Source: an uncultured Clostridiaceae bacterium (GTDB lineage: Bacteria; Bacillota; Clostridia; Clostridiales; Oxobacteraceae). From it: a DNA stretch of 8,961 bases. Positions 1 to 7,365 of the stretch are shown piece by piece. The translations under genes were made by a program, and so were the position numbers. Position 1 is the stretch's first letter, and every line of letters starts with the position of its first letter. The notes beneath the pieces are model-generated. The model had not been told where the DNA came from. It made no database searches and worked only from the letters and a program-made list of their open reading frames with translations. The stretch is from positions 1 through 8,961 of the forward strand of contig CALCDS010000423.1 in assembly GCA_937900065.1 (NCBI GenBank). Reading direction: 5' to 3'.

Positions 1-6
1 GTTTAC

Positions 7-15
7 ATTATACCA
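7..15 (-). promoter_or_regulatory. Candidate extended -10 promoter for a gene to the left of the window
   Basis: Read on the minus strand this is TGGTATAAT, a perfect extended -10 element (TGn followed by TATAAT). No good -35 hexamer lies 16 to 18 bases upstream, but extended -10 promoters need it less. It sits about 70 bases past the hairpin that ends the ABC operon, where the next minus-strand gene would start its own transcript. The gene itself lies outside the window, so this is only a candidate. Confidence 0.35.
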
Positions 16-84
16 TGCTTCCTTGAAATTGCATTATATAAGTTATCGAATATGCCTTTTTAATATAGGTTCTGTTAAAGCAAA

Positions 85-133
85 GATAATATTATAGGGC
101 CTCCATTATATCAGGAGGCCCTATAATATTATC
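85..133 (-). terminator. Hairpin terminator of the marR-ABC-ABC operon
   Basis: The arms at 85-104 and 114-133 are perfectly complementary over 20 bases, with a 9-base loop. The core next to the loop is GC-rich (AGGGCCTCC pairing with GGAGGCCCT) and the outer part is AT-rich. It begins 8 bases past the stop codon of the second ABC gene. The downstream tract on the minus strand is TTTGCTTT, T-rich but interrupted. The position and the very stable stem make it the likely end of the operon transcript; the interrupted T-tract leaves some doubt about its efficiency. Confidence 0.72.
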
Positions 134-141
134 TAAATCAA

Positions 142-1974
142 CTAGTCTAATTCTATCGCACCCGTATTCAACGCATAATAGCGTCCTCTTTGCTTCATCA
201 AATCATCGTGGTCGCCCCGCTCTATGATTTCGCCATGCTCCAGAACCATTATCGCATTGGAATCTCGAACAGTTGACAACCTGTGTGCTATCACGAATGT
301 CGTCCTGCCTTCCATCAGCTTATCCATTCCTTCGGCAATCAATTTCTCTGTCCTCGTATCTACGGAAGATGTCGCCTCATCAAGTATCAGTATTATCGGG
401 TCCGCAACAGCGGCCCTTGCTATTGAAAGCAGCTGGCGCTCGCCTTGCGATAAGTTTTGGCCGTCAGTCGTAAGCATCGTGTCATAACCATGAGGCAGAT
501 GTTTGATAAAGTAATGGGCATTGGCAAGCTTTGCTGCCTCAATTACTTCTTCATCCGTTGCGTCAAGTCTGCCGTATCTGATATTATCTGCGATCGTTCC
601 CTCGAATAAATGGACATCCTGAAGCACTATGCTCATCGTACTCCTTAAATCCTGCTTTCTGATACGCCTTATATCGATTCCATCATAGAGTATGTTGCCG
701 TCATCTATCTCATAAAATCTGTTCATAAGATTTGTAATAGTGGTCTTACCGGCACCTGTAGAACCCACGAAAGCAATTTTTTGACCTGGTTTTGCATAAA
801 GATTGATCTTTTTGAGGACCTTCTGCCCAGAAATATATCCAAAATCCACATCCTTAAAAGTGATAAAACCTTTAAGCGGCACATACTCATATCCGTTGCC
901 CTCTTTGGGAACCTTCCAGCAAGAACTTTTCTTTCCCGCGTCATCTTTTACAAGCATTACATCACCGCTATCGGTCTCCACTTCTTCATCCAGTATGTTA
1001 AAAATCCTTTCAGCACCGGCCAGCGCTGCGAACAATGTATTAAGCTGATTTGAAACCATTGTTATAGGTCTTGAAATCGTCCTTGTATACTGCAGGAATG
1101 AGGCTATATTGCCTACGCTCATGCTTTGTTTCATCACCAAAAACGCTCCAAACATGGACACGAGTGCATACAGCACATAGGATAAATTGCCCATGATCGG
1201 CATGAGCATGACACCATAAGTAGACGCTTGAGTGCTTGCCTTGCGCAGATCCTCATTTCTTTCGCTGAAATCATTGATGGCACGCTCTTCATAGTTGAAC
1301 ACCTTAACCACTTTCTGGCCTGACATTATCTCTTCTATATAACCATTCATGTCGGCCAATGCTCCCTGCTGGTAGCGAAAGTTCTTTGCGGATTTTCGTC
1401 CGATATATCTTACGGAAAAGAGCATCACCGCAAGCATAACAATCACAATCAAAGTGAGTGTCGGGCTTAAAATCAGCATCATGATAAAAGTGCCGACCAC
1501 TGTTATAGTGGATATTACGATCTGGGATATGCTTTGCTCCAAGGATTGGTTGAGCATATCCACATCATTTGTAAATGTGGACATCAAATCGCCATGGCTG
1601 TGTACGTCAAAATATGAAATCGGCAGTTTTTCCATATGGGAAAACATGTCCTTACGGATCCTGTGGACCGTCTTTTGCGCCAGTTGTGCCATAAACAAAT
1701 TTCCCAGATACTGTCCCGCCGAGACAAATATCACAAGCACTCCCATTATAAGAAGATACTTAATAAATGTCGTTTTATTATAACCTTTAACCAATGTATC
1801 GATAATTGGGCTTAACATACCGTTTGCTGCTATTTCCGCAACAGCACCAAGTATGATAAAGAATATTCCTCCAAAAAATAAACCCTTGCTGAATTTGAAA
1901 TAGCCAAACAGCCTGATTATTGTCTTCTTTGGATTACTCGGGCGCAGCTGTCGATGCACATATTTATTTTTCAT
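142..1974 (-). CDS. Heterodimeric ABC multidrug exporter, catalytic-site (TM288/LmrD-like) subunit
   Basis: This is a 610-residue half-transporter: an N-terminal six-helix exporter domain (about 30-320) followed by an ATPase domain (about 370-600). The nucleotide-binding residues are canonical: Walker A GSTGAGKT at 404-411, Q-loop Q452, Walker B with catalytic glutamate LDEAT (D532, E533) and switch histidine H564. The signature motif is altered to LSQGE (508-512) instead of LSGGQ. A catalytic Walker B with a degenerate signature is typical of the TM288/LmrD-type partner in heterodimeric exporters, and the gene upstream supplies the complementary half. About 40 charged residues (330-369) separate the two domains. 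The ATG overlaps the stop of the preceding gene as ATGA, with AAAGGGGTGG 7 bases upstream (1982-1991) as ribosome binding site. The substrate cannot be read from sequence; drugs, peptides or lipids are possible. Confidence 0.95.
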   Translation of the reverse strand: MKNKYVHRQLRPSNPKKTIIRLFGYFKFSKGLFFGGIFFIILGAVAEIAANGMLSPIIDTLVKGYNKTTFIKYLLIMGVLVIFVSAGQYLGNLFMAQLAQKTVHRIRKDMFSHMEKLPISYFDVHSHGDLMSTFTNDVDMLNQSLEQSISQIVISTITVVGTFIMMLILSPTLTLIVIVMLAVMLFSVRYIGRKSAKNFRYQQGALADMNGYIEEIMSGQKVVKVFNYEERAINDFSERNEDLRKASTQASTYGVMLMPIMGNLSYVLYALVSMFGAFLVMKQSMSVGNIASFLQYTRTISRPITMVSNQLNTLFAALAGAERIFNILDEEVETDSGDVMLVKDDAGKKSSCWKVPKEGNGYEYVPLKGFITFKDVDFGYISGQKVLKKINLYAKPGQKIAFVGSTGAGKTTITNLMNRFYEIDDGNILYDGIDIRRIRKQDLRSTMSIVLQDVHLFEGTIADNIRYGRLDATDEEVIEAAKLANAHYFIKHLPHGYDTMLTTDGQNLSQGERQLLSIARAAVADPIILILDEATSSVDTRTEKLIAEGMDKLMEGRTTFVIAHRLSTVRDSNAIMVLEHGEIIERGDHDDLMKQRGRYYALNTGAIELD

Positions 1975-3695
1975 TCCAAAGCCACCCCTTTCTGCTGCGA
2001 TTCATAAATTTCTCTATAGATTGGAGATTTTTTCATCAAAGTTTCATGGTCACCGAATGATTCTATCCTGCCTTCATGCATCACAAGTATCCTGCCTGCA
2101 TGCTGAATAGTTGAAACCCTCTGTGAGATGATGATTTTAGTCACATTTTTCAATTCTTCTTTAAATGCATACTGTATCTTTGCATCAGTGGTCATATCTA
2201 CAGCGCTTGTCGAATCGTCAAGTATTATAATTTTAGGGGATTTCATAAGAGCCCTTGCAATACTAAGTCTCTGCTTCTGGCCTCCTGAAAAATTATCTCC
2301 GCCCTGCTCGACCCTATGATCCAGTCCGTCATCGTATTTCGAAACAAACTCCCAGGCCTGTGCCTGCTTAAGCGCTTCTATGATTTGCTCATCTGAAGCG
2401 TTTTCATTTCCCCACTGCATGTTTTCACGAAGCGTGCCTGAAAACAATGTGTTCTTCTGCAGCACGAACGCCACTTGATTTCGCAATGCCTTGATATCAT
2501 ATTTTCTGACATCCGTGCCTCCAACAATGACCGAACCTTCGGTAACATCATATAGCCTTGGTATCAGCTGCACCAGCGTCGACTTGGATGATCCTGTTGA
2601 ACCTATTATGCCGAGTATCTCGCCTGAGTTTATGCTAAAACTGATTCCATCTAGAACTTTATCCTTGCTGCCCGGATAAATAAAGCTTACATTATTGAAG
2701 CTGATGGAACCATCCTTTAATTTCTTGACAGGGTTTGCAACCTGCTTTATTTCCGATTTTGTATTCAATACCTCCAGAATCCTGCTTACAGATGCCGAAC
2801 CACGCAGCAGCTGCATAAAATACATGGAAAGCATCATAAGCGCCATCATGATTTGAGTGATATAGGTTATAAAAGAAATCAACTCGCCTCCGCCCATGGT
2901 GCCTAAAACAACTTTCTGACCGCCAAACCACAGCACCGCAATGATCGTAGAATAGATTATTATATTCAATACAGGTATCAGAAATATGACAAATGAAATG
3001 GCTCTAAGAGCAGTATCCCTTAGGGCATCATTCCTCTCCTTAAATCTTTCCTCTTCCCTCTCCTGCCTGTTAAATGACTTTACAACCCTTATTCCCGTTA
3101 AGTTCTCTTGTATGATTGCATTCACCCTATCCACACGGGTTTGCATTTTCTTAAACAAAGGCCTTACTTTATACAGGATGAACGATATGATGATCGCGGT
3201 AAGAGGTACGGCGACCATAAACACCCTGGCAAGCGGTGCATTTATCGTGAATGCCATTATAAGCGCAAACAACATCATAAACGGTGCTCTTATAGCCATA
3301 CGCAAACTCATCATCGTAACTTGGCCGATCGTGTTGCAATCGTTGGTAAGCCTTGTTATAAGCGATGAAACCGTAAACTGGTCAATATTTGCAAAAGAAA
3401 AATCCTGAACCTTCTTGAATGTTTCCTCCCTGATTTCTGCAGCAAATCCATATCCTGCCTTAGCGCCGAAATGGGAACTTATGATACCAAACGCCATACC
3501 CAATATTGCGGTTGCAATCATTATAAGTCCAAGTTTCACGATATAGTCGATATCCCTGTTTGCGATGCCTATATCCACTATACGCGACATAAGATAAGGT
3601 ATAATTATATCAGCCATAACTTCCAAAATCATAAGTATGGGGCTTAAAATTGCATATACCTTATATTTTTTCATGAATTTCAATAACTTTTTCAA
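1971..3695 (-). CDS. Heterodimeric ABC multidrug exporter, degenerate-site (TM287/LmrC-like) subunit
   Basis: This is a 574-residue half-transporter counted from a TTG start. Six membrane helices (about 15-295) precede an ATPase domain (about 330-570). The nucleotide site is degenerate: Walker A is GSTGSSKS (365-372) with serine in place of the third glycine, Walker B reads LDDST so aspartate D494 replaces the catalytic glutamate, and the switch histidine is glutamine (Q525 in SQR). The signature FSGGQ (469-473) is essentially intact and would complete the partner's active ATP site. An in-frame ATG at 3731 would add 12 residues inside marR but has no ribosome binding site. The TTG at 3695 has AGGAGG (3702-3707) 6 bases upstream, so I chose it. 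It lies 10 bases past the marR stop and overlaps the next gene by 4 bases. Most likely a drug or xenobiotic exporter; substrate unknown. Confidence 0.94.
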   Translation of the reverse strand: MKKLLKFMKKYKVYAILSPILMILEVMADIIIPYLMSRIVDIGIANRDIDYIVKLGLIMIATAILGMAFGIISSHFGAKAGYGFAAEIREETFKKVQDFSFANIDQFTVSSLITRLTNDCNTIGQVTMMSLRMAIRAPFMMLFALIMAFTINAPLARVFMVAVPLTAIIISFILYKVRPLFKKMQTRVDRVNAIIQENLTGIRVVKSFNRQEREEERFKERNDALRDTALRAISFVIFLIPVLNIIIYSTIIAVLWFGGQKVVLGTMGGGELISFITYITQIMMALMMLSMYFMQLLRGSASVSRILEVLNTKSEIKQVANPVKKLKDGSISFNNVSFIYPGSKDKVLDGISFSINSGEILGIIGSTGSSKSTLVQLIPRLYDVTEGSVIVGGTDVRKYDIKALRNQVAFVLQKNTLFSGTLRENMQWGNENASDEQIIEALKQAQAWEFVSKYDDGLDHRVEQGGDNFSGGQKQRLSIARALMKSPKIIILDDSTSAVDMTTDAKIQYAFKEELKNVTKIIISQRVSTIQHAGRILVMHEGRIESFGDHETLMKKSPIYREIYESQQKGVALE

Positions 3696-3701
3696 AATAT
3701 G

Positions 3702-3707
3702 CCTCCT
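3702..3707 (-). promoter_or_regulatory. Ribosome binding site that sets the TTG start of the first ABC gene
   Basis: The minus strand reads AGGAGG followed by 6 bases and then TTG (3695-3693). The marR stop TAG (3708-3706) lies partly inside this site (TAGGAGG), so ribosomes finishing marR are placed on the next start. The upstream ATG at 3731 has no such site. Confidence 0.8.
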
Positions 3708-4161
3708 ATTCTGCAGGGTCCTGTGAATCATTCTGATTGTTCATTTTATCGAGATTGATATTGATTTTTAACAGAAGATCATGCAGTTTCATTAGCTCCT
3801 CACATTCAAATCCTATAAACATACTTTTGCATATCTTGGGTAAATAATCCTTGTAATCATCTATCATAGTTTTGCCTCTTTTTGTTAAAACCAATCTGTT
3901 GTATCTCATATCCGATTCCAAAGGTATTTGCTCAATCATATCAAGTTTTAACAATCTCTTGACAGCACAGCTCATAGCCCCTTCAGTGAACCTCATCTTC
4001 CTGGCCAGTTCCTTTTGATTTGCTTCAGGGTTTTTATCTATAAAGATCGTAAGAAACAAAAGACCAAATGTTAATCCATATTCATCAATTTTAACCTGCA
4101 TTATTTGAGTTATTCTTTGATAGGTTTTCTTAAGCTCGATTGCCACGTCGGTTTCAATCAC
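3706..4161 (-). CDS. MarR-family transcriptional regulator
   Basis: This 151-residue protein is a normal length for a MarR repressor, a dimeric winged-helix DNA-binding protein that usually leaves DNA when it binds a small phenolic or drug-like ligand. The winged helix spans about 45-100. The recognition-helix region contains FTEGAMSCAVKRLLKLDMIE, and the wing carries the family D-x-R signature (D84, R86) followed by LTKRGK (92-97). The flanking N- and C-terminal helices would form the dimer interface. The start is GTG, with AGGAGG (4169-4174) 7 bases upstream. It is first in an operon with the two ABC exporter genes, and a palindrome lies over its own promoter. The natural reading is a local repressor of itself and the exporter. 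The ligand is unknown. Confidence 0.92.
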   Translation of the reverse strand: MIETDVAIELKKTYQRITQIMQVKIDEYGLTFGLLFLTIFIDKNPEANQKELARKMRFTEGAMSCAVKRLLKLDMIEQIPLESDMRYNRLVLTKRGKTMIDDYKDYLPKICKSMFIGFECEELMKLHDLLLKININLDKMNNQNDSQDPAE

Positions 4162-4186
4162 ACTGTCGCCTCCTAATACTTTAACG

Positions 4187-4214
4187 TTTAACTATTTAAT
4201 GAACAATAGTTAAA
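4187..4214. promoter_or_regulatory. Probable MarR operator: perfect inverted repeat over the marR transcription start
   Basis: The arms TTTAACTATT (4187-4196) and AATAGTTAAA (4205-4214) are perfect reverse complements with an 8-base spacer. The repeat touches the -10 box at 4214 and covers the expected start site, so a bound dimer would block transcription. A further TTTAAC copy at 4180-4185, next to the one at 4187-4192, suggests a second half-site. Binding by the adjacent MarR protein is inferred from position and symmetry. Confidence 0.7.
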
Positions 4215-4242
4215 TGCTAAACTAATTTTGAGGCATTGTCAA
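4214..4242 (-). promoter_or_regulatory. Promoter of the marR-ABC-ABC operon
   Basis: On the minus strand a perfect -35 box TTGACA (4237-4242) is followed by a 17-base spacer and TAGCAT (4214-4219), which matches four of six -10 consensus bases. Transcription would start near 4207, inside the inverted repeat. A perfect -35 with optimal spacing fits a strong promoter held down by a repressor. Confidence 0.7.
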
Positions 4243-4294
4243 TATGCTTTTTTGAAACTGCCAACCGTCAATCACAGCAAAAAGATAAAGGCTC

Positions 4295-4340
4295 CCAGGC
4301 CAAAAAGTCCTGCAATGGGGGCAGGGACTTTGCTGCCTGG
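4295..4340 (-). terminator. Nested hairpin terminator of the MBOAT-SGNH operon
   Basis: The outer arms CCAGGC (4295-4300) and GCCTGG (4335-4340) enclose a second stem, AAAGTCCTGC (4304-4313) with GCAGGGACTTT (4321-4331), which pairs with one bulged G. On the minus strand the inner stem ends in ACTTTTTGG, giving a short T run, and CTTTTTG occurs again further on (4281-4287). It starts 16 bases past the SGNH gene stop and lies before the marR promoter, so it separates the two operons. Confidence 0.72.
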
Positions 4341-4356
4341 AAGTCCATTATTGCAT

Positions 4357-5814
4357 TTACCTTTTAATCCTGTTATTGCTGTCCAGGCAAATGCTGTCTA
4401 CAACCCTGTTTAGCAGCTTATCGTAAACCACGATGTTAAAACCGCTGCTGCCGCTTGAATATTCATGTCCGTTTATCATAATGCTGGGCATACTTGTGTC
4501 ATCATTTGAAGTCGCATCACTCAATGAAATACCATCCTCAAGCGTAAAACTATACTTCAATCCGGTACTGCTTGATGTTTCAGAAACAACGCTGTTATTA
4601 TTTATAACGGCAATATAGTTATCATCCATATCGCTTTGCCCGGCTTTCAACCCTATGTCTGTTAGACCTTTTTTCAAAAGCTTATTATCATTAAACAGAG
4701 TAAAATTGTTGCAGCTGACAGCCACAATATAATTTTTGTTTTTCAACATCGAAATATACTTTTTTATACTCTGCTCTTCAGTCAAATACAGTGCTGCTTC
4801 TGTCTGCGCATCTATATCATAATCCTCATTCCACTTTGAATATTTCGGATCATTGCGGTGGTCGGCCAGTTTGTAATTATCCTTCAGGAATTTCCCCAAA
4901 TTTGTCGATACCTTTTGGGCACCCTGAACATTCATGTGCCCCATATTATACATATCCGTCTTAAAGTCAAAACCGATTTCATCAAACATGTTGTTGTAAT
5001 TTATAAACGGGATGCCGTTTTCCTTTGAGATCTCAGCCACTTTGTTGAACATTTTTGCAGGTTCCTTGACCCAGTCGGTTGAACTTTCAGTTTCCGTATA
5101 ATCATGCGGAGCATTCATAAACACCAGTTTGAACCCTTCCTTTTTTGAAAGGTCAATAAATTTGTACAGGTAGTCCTTTGTTTTAGGCGGAATATCCGAA
5201 GTTTCCGTCGTTGAAATATCTGATAAGCTGTCCTTGCCGTACATATCATGGCCGGCGCCGAATCCCTTCGTGAAGTAATCTGTAGAATCATCAGGCTTAA
5301 AGTCTTCCTGTTTTAAATCCTTCCACCTGTTGTGGTATTTATAAAATGGGAAAAAATAAGCTATCCACTGATTCGAAGGAGTACAATTTAAAATAGCTTC
5401 AAACTTATTTTCGGAAAACCTCATATTATCAAGTACATTTCTTATATATCCTTCATCCCCATATTTACCCGTCAGCCCTAAATAATATAGATCAACGACC
5501 ACGACCGAGAATTTATGATTCTTTAAAGCTTCCTTCAATACATAATACGTTACATCTATGGTCTGTCCTCCGGTCGCATAATTCATGCTCGTTATTCCAT
5601 ACTCATTCCACAGCACATTTGGATCTATGCCGCTGTTCATATGGCTTGACCCCATTAAAGCTACGTCATATGCATTCCCGGTATGTTCATATAAACCTTG
5701 GATGAGCTTATAACGATGGCTTATCTTGACTGTAAATATGGGGCCTAAGTAAACTATTATAAGCATTATTATGAACAAAAAAATTGAGCCTTTAAAAATA
5801 GCTTTCTTTACCAC
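4357..5814 (-). CDS. Membrane-anchored SGNH-type acyltransferase/esterase with a C-terminal ILEI-like module, partner of the MBOAT protein
   Basis: This 485-residue protein has one N-terminal membrane segment (about 8-28) and an extracytoplasmic remainder. Residues 50-315 form an SGNH-like domain. Block I is GSSH (55-58) with S57 the likely nucleophile, glycines lie at 82-83 (TGGQT), N234 is in FMNAPHD, and the C-terminal block TDMYNMGHMNVQGA carries D287 and H293. DltD, AlgJ/AlgX and PatB-type partners of MBOAT proteins have this fold and complete acyl transfer to a polymer outside the membrane. Residues about 347-480 resemble an ILEI/FAM3 domain with its halves reversed (see findings). The start is GTG, with AGGGGG 7 bases upstream that includes the MBOAT stop TAG, so the two genes are probably translationally coupled. 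The acyl group is probably acetyl; the acceptor polymer is unknown. It could instead act as an esterase. Confidence 0.85.
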   Translation of the reverse strand: MVKKAIFKGSIFLFIIMLIIVYLGPIFTVKISHRYKLIQGLYEHTGNAYDVALMGSSHMNSGIDPNVLWNEYGITSMNYATGGQTIDVTYYVLKEALKNHKFSVVVVDLYYLGLTGKYGDEGYIRNVLDNMRFSENKFEAILNCTPSNQWIAYFFPFYKYHNRWKDLKQEDFKPDDSTDYFTKGFGAGHDMYGKDSLSDISTTETSDIPPKTKDYLYKFIDLSKKEGFKLVFMNAPHDYTETESSTDWVKEPAKMFNKVAEISKENGIPFINYNNMFDEIGFDFKTDMYNMGHMNVQGAQKVSTNLGKFLKDNYKLADHRNDPKYSKWNEDYDIDAQTEAALYLTEEQSIKKYISMLKNKNYIVAVSCNNFTLFNDNKLLKKGLTDIGLKAGQSDMDDNYIAVINNNSVVSETSSSTGLKYSFTLEDGISLSDATSNDDTSMPSIMINGHEYSSGSSGFNIVVYDKLLNRVVDSICLDSNNRIKR

Positions 5815-5825
5815 AGGAGTTCCCC

Positions 5826-7313
5826 CTAAAAATGAGAATAAATAAACTGCTGATAGTCATATGCCGGTCCATATACGCCGAATGTAAGCAGCAACATGGC
5901 GCCTGCAATATATATGACCCATCTGAATAATATGTTTTGTTTCGATAATTCAACGCGCAGATTTTTGGTTCTCTGCAAGAAGTTTATAAACAAAATCACC
6001 ATTATTCCTATCACAGACATTTGGAAATCTTTAGAGTCCAGACCCATTTCATAAAGGGAACCATCACTGAATATCCATGGGTTAAAATAAAACATGTTTT
6101 TAACCATCATTACAGCTTTTGTAAATGAATCGGCCCTGAAAAATATCCATGCAAAATCAACCAATATAAAGGTAACTATCACCTGAAATAGTTTGTAGCC
6201 GAATTGGTTGGTGTCAATTTTGAATCTATTGATAAATTTTGTCTTAACCGGCTTGAGCATATCTCCCGTTACCTGATAGATGCCGTGTAATCCTCCCCAA
6301 GCTACAAAATTCATCCCGGCACCATGCCACAGACCGCTTATCAGAAATGTCACCATTATATTGAAATAGTGCCTGACCTTGCTGCATCTGCTTCCCCCCA
6401 AGGGAATATATACATAATCCCTGAGCCAGTGGCTGAGCGTAATATGCCAGCGCCTCCAGAATTCTTTTATGGATTTTGCAAAATACGGACGCTCAAAGTT
6501 CATGGATAAATTGAATCCCATGACCTCTGCAGCACCCCTTGCTATATCCGTATATCCTGAAAAATCGCAATATATCTGGAATGTGAAAAATATGCTTGCT
6601 ATAAAGATTTCAAATCCCTTATAGTTCTGGGGATAGTTGAATACCATATTGACAAGTATTGCCAATCTATCTGCAACAAATATCTTCTGAAAATATCCCC
6701 ATGCCATTAAAAGCAGTCCGTCTTTCACCCTGTCGTAATCAAACGAATGAACCTCGTCAAACTGATGCATCAAATCCTTTGATCTTTCTATAGGGCCTGC
6801 CGTCAGTTTCGGGAAAAAAGATATAAACAGGGCATATTTGCCAAGATTTTTTTCAGCAGGGGCATCCCCTCTATAAACATCCACAATATAGCCTATGGCC
6901 TGGAACGTATAAAATGATATCCCGAGAGGCAATATAAGATTAAAAAATGGTGTGTTTATAGAAAAATCGAACCATGAAAACACCCTTTTTATACTGTAGA
7001 AAAAAAAGTCCAAATACTTGAACAAAAATAATATACCCAAGTTGATGGCAATGCTCAAAAAAGCATACAGCTTCTTTAGCTTTACCGATCTTTTTTTATC
7101 GCTTATATTATTGGCTTTTTCTATAAATAGTCCGCCCAAATATGTAATTATAGTCGACGCTGCAATCAATACCGTATATTTGACGCTCCAGCTCATATAG
7201 AAATAGTAACTGCTTATAAGAAGCCAGATCCATCTAAACTTTTGTGGTATCGCAAAATAAAGGACAGCGACAACAGGGAAAAAAAGCAAAAAACGCATTG
7301 AAGTAAATTCCAA
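5826..7313 (-). CDS. MBOAT-family membrane O-acyltransferase (AlgI/DltB type)
   Basis: This 495-residue polytopic membrane protein carries hallmarks of the AlgI/DltB group. The N-terminus MEFTSMRFLLFFP has the family pattern. Further blocks are FFPKLTAGPIERS (166-178), the EFWRRWHITLSHWLRDYVYIPLGGSR region (284-309, with H290) and SGLWHGAGMNFVAWGGLHG (326-344, with the invariant H330), and it ends in FIYSHF. These proteins take an acyl group from a cytoplasmic donor and pass it across the membrane, where an SGNH partner uses it; that partner is the next gene. The start is TTG at 7313, with AAGGAGG (7321-7327) 7 bases upstream. An ATG at codon 6 is too far from that site, and the conserved N-terminus would be cut. 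The full family length is present. The precise donor and polymer are not visible; O-acetylation of an exopolysaccharide or wall polymer is the best guess. Confidence 0.93.
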   Translation of the reverse strand: MEFTSMRFLLFFPVVAVLYFAIPQKFRWIWLLISSYYFYMSWSVKYTVLIAASTIITYLGGLFIEKANNISDKKRSVKLKKLYAFLSIAINLGILFLFKYLDFFFYSIKRVFSWFDFSINTPFFNLILPLGISFYTFQAIGYIVDVYRGDAPAEKNLGKYALFISFFPKLTAGPIERSKDLMHQFDEVHSFDYDRVKDGLLLMAWGYFQKIFVADRLAILVNMVFNYPQNYKGFEIFIASIFFTFQIYCDFSGYTDIARGAAEVMGFNLSMNFERPYFAKSIKEFWRRWHITLSHWLRDYVYIPLGGSRCSKVRHYFNIMVTFLISGLWHGAGMNFVAWGGLHGIYQVTGDMLKPVKTKFINRFKIDTNQFGYKLFQVIVTFILVDFAWIFFRADSFTKAVMMVKNMFYFNPWIFSDGSLYEMGLDSKDFQMSVIGIMVILFINFLQRTKNLRVELSKQNILFRWVIYIAGAMLLLTFGVYGPAYDYQQFIYSHF

Positions 7314-7320
7314 TCTATGT

Positions 7321-7327
7321 CCTCCTT
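7321..7327 (-). promoter_or_regulatory. Ribosome binding site that sets the TTG start of the MBOAT gene
   Basis: The minus strand reads AAGGAGG, then 7 bases, then TTG at 7313. This spacing is optimal, whereas the first in-frame ATG lies 15 bases further down, so the TTG start is favoured. Confidence 0.8.
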
Positions 7328-7365
7328 TTCAGCCAAAATTTTATGTATCATCAAACAGTTAATAT

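Noticed and set aside
85..133. Perfect palindrome as a mobile element end or attachment site
   Set aside because: No second copy, target duplication or transposase is visible in the window, and its place just past the operon stop suits a terminator.
1454..1783. Plus-strand open frame of 109 codons inside the second ABC gene
   Set aside because: It is a shadow of the membrane domain on the opposite strand, with no ribosome binding site and no family pattern.
2986..3408. Plus-strand open frame of 140 codons inside the first ABC gene
   Set aside because: It is antisense to a well-supported membrane domain with clear motifs; long antisense frames are common opposite hydrophobic genes.
4228..4413. 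Plus-strand open frame of 61 codons across the MBOAT-SGNH terminator
   Set aside because: It starts at an ATG with no ribosome binding site, crosses the hairpin and overlaps the end of the SGNH gene on the other strand; there is no recognisable protein pattern.
5826..7313. Naming the MBOAT gene dltB
   Set aside because: Genuine dlt loci carry dltA and dltC beside dltB and dltD; neither is present, and the sequence fits the wider AlgI-type group, so no symbol is given.
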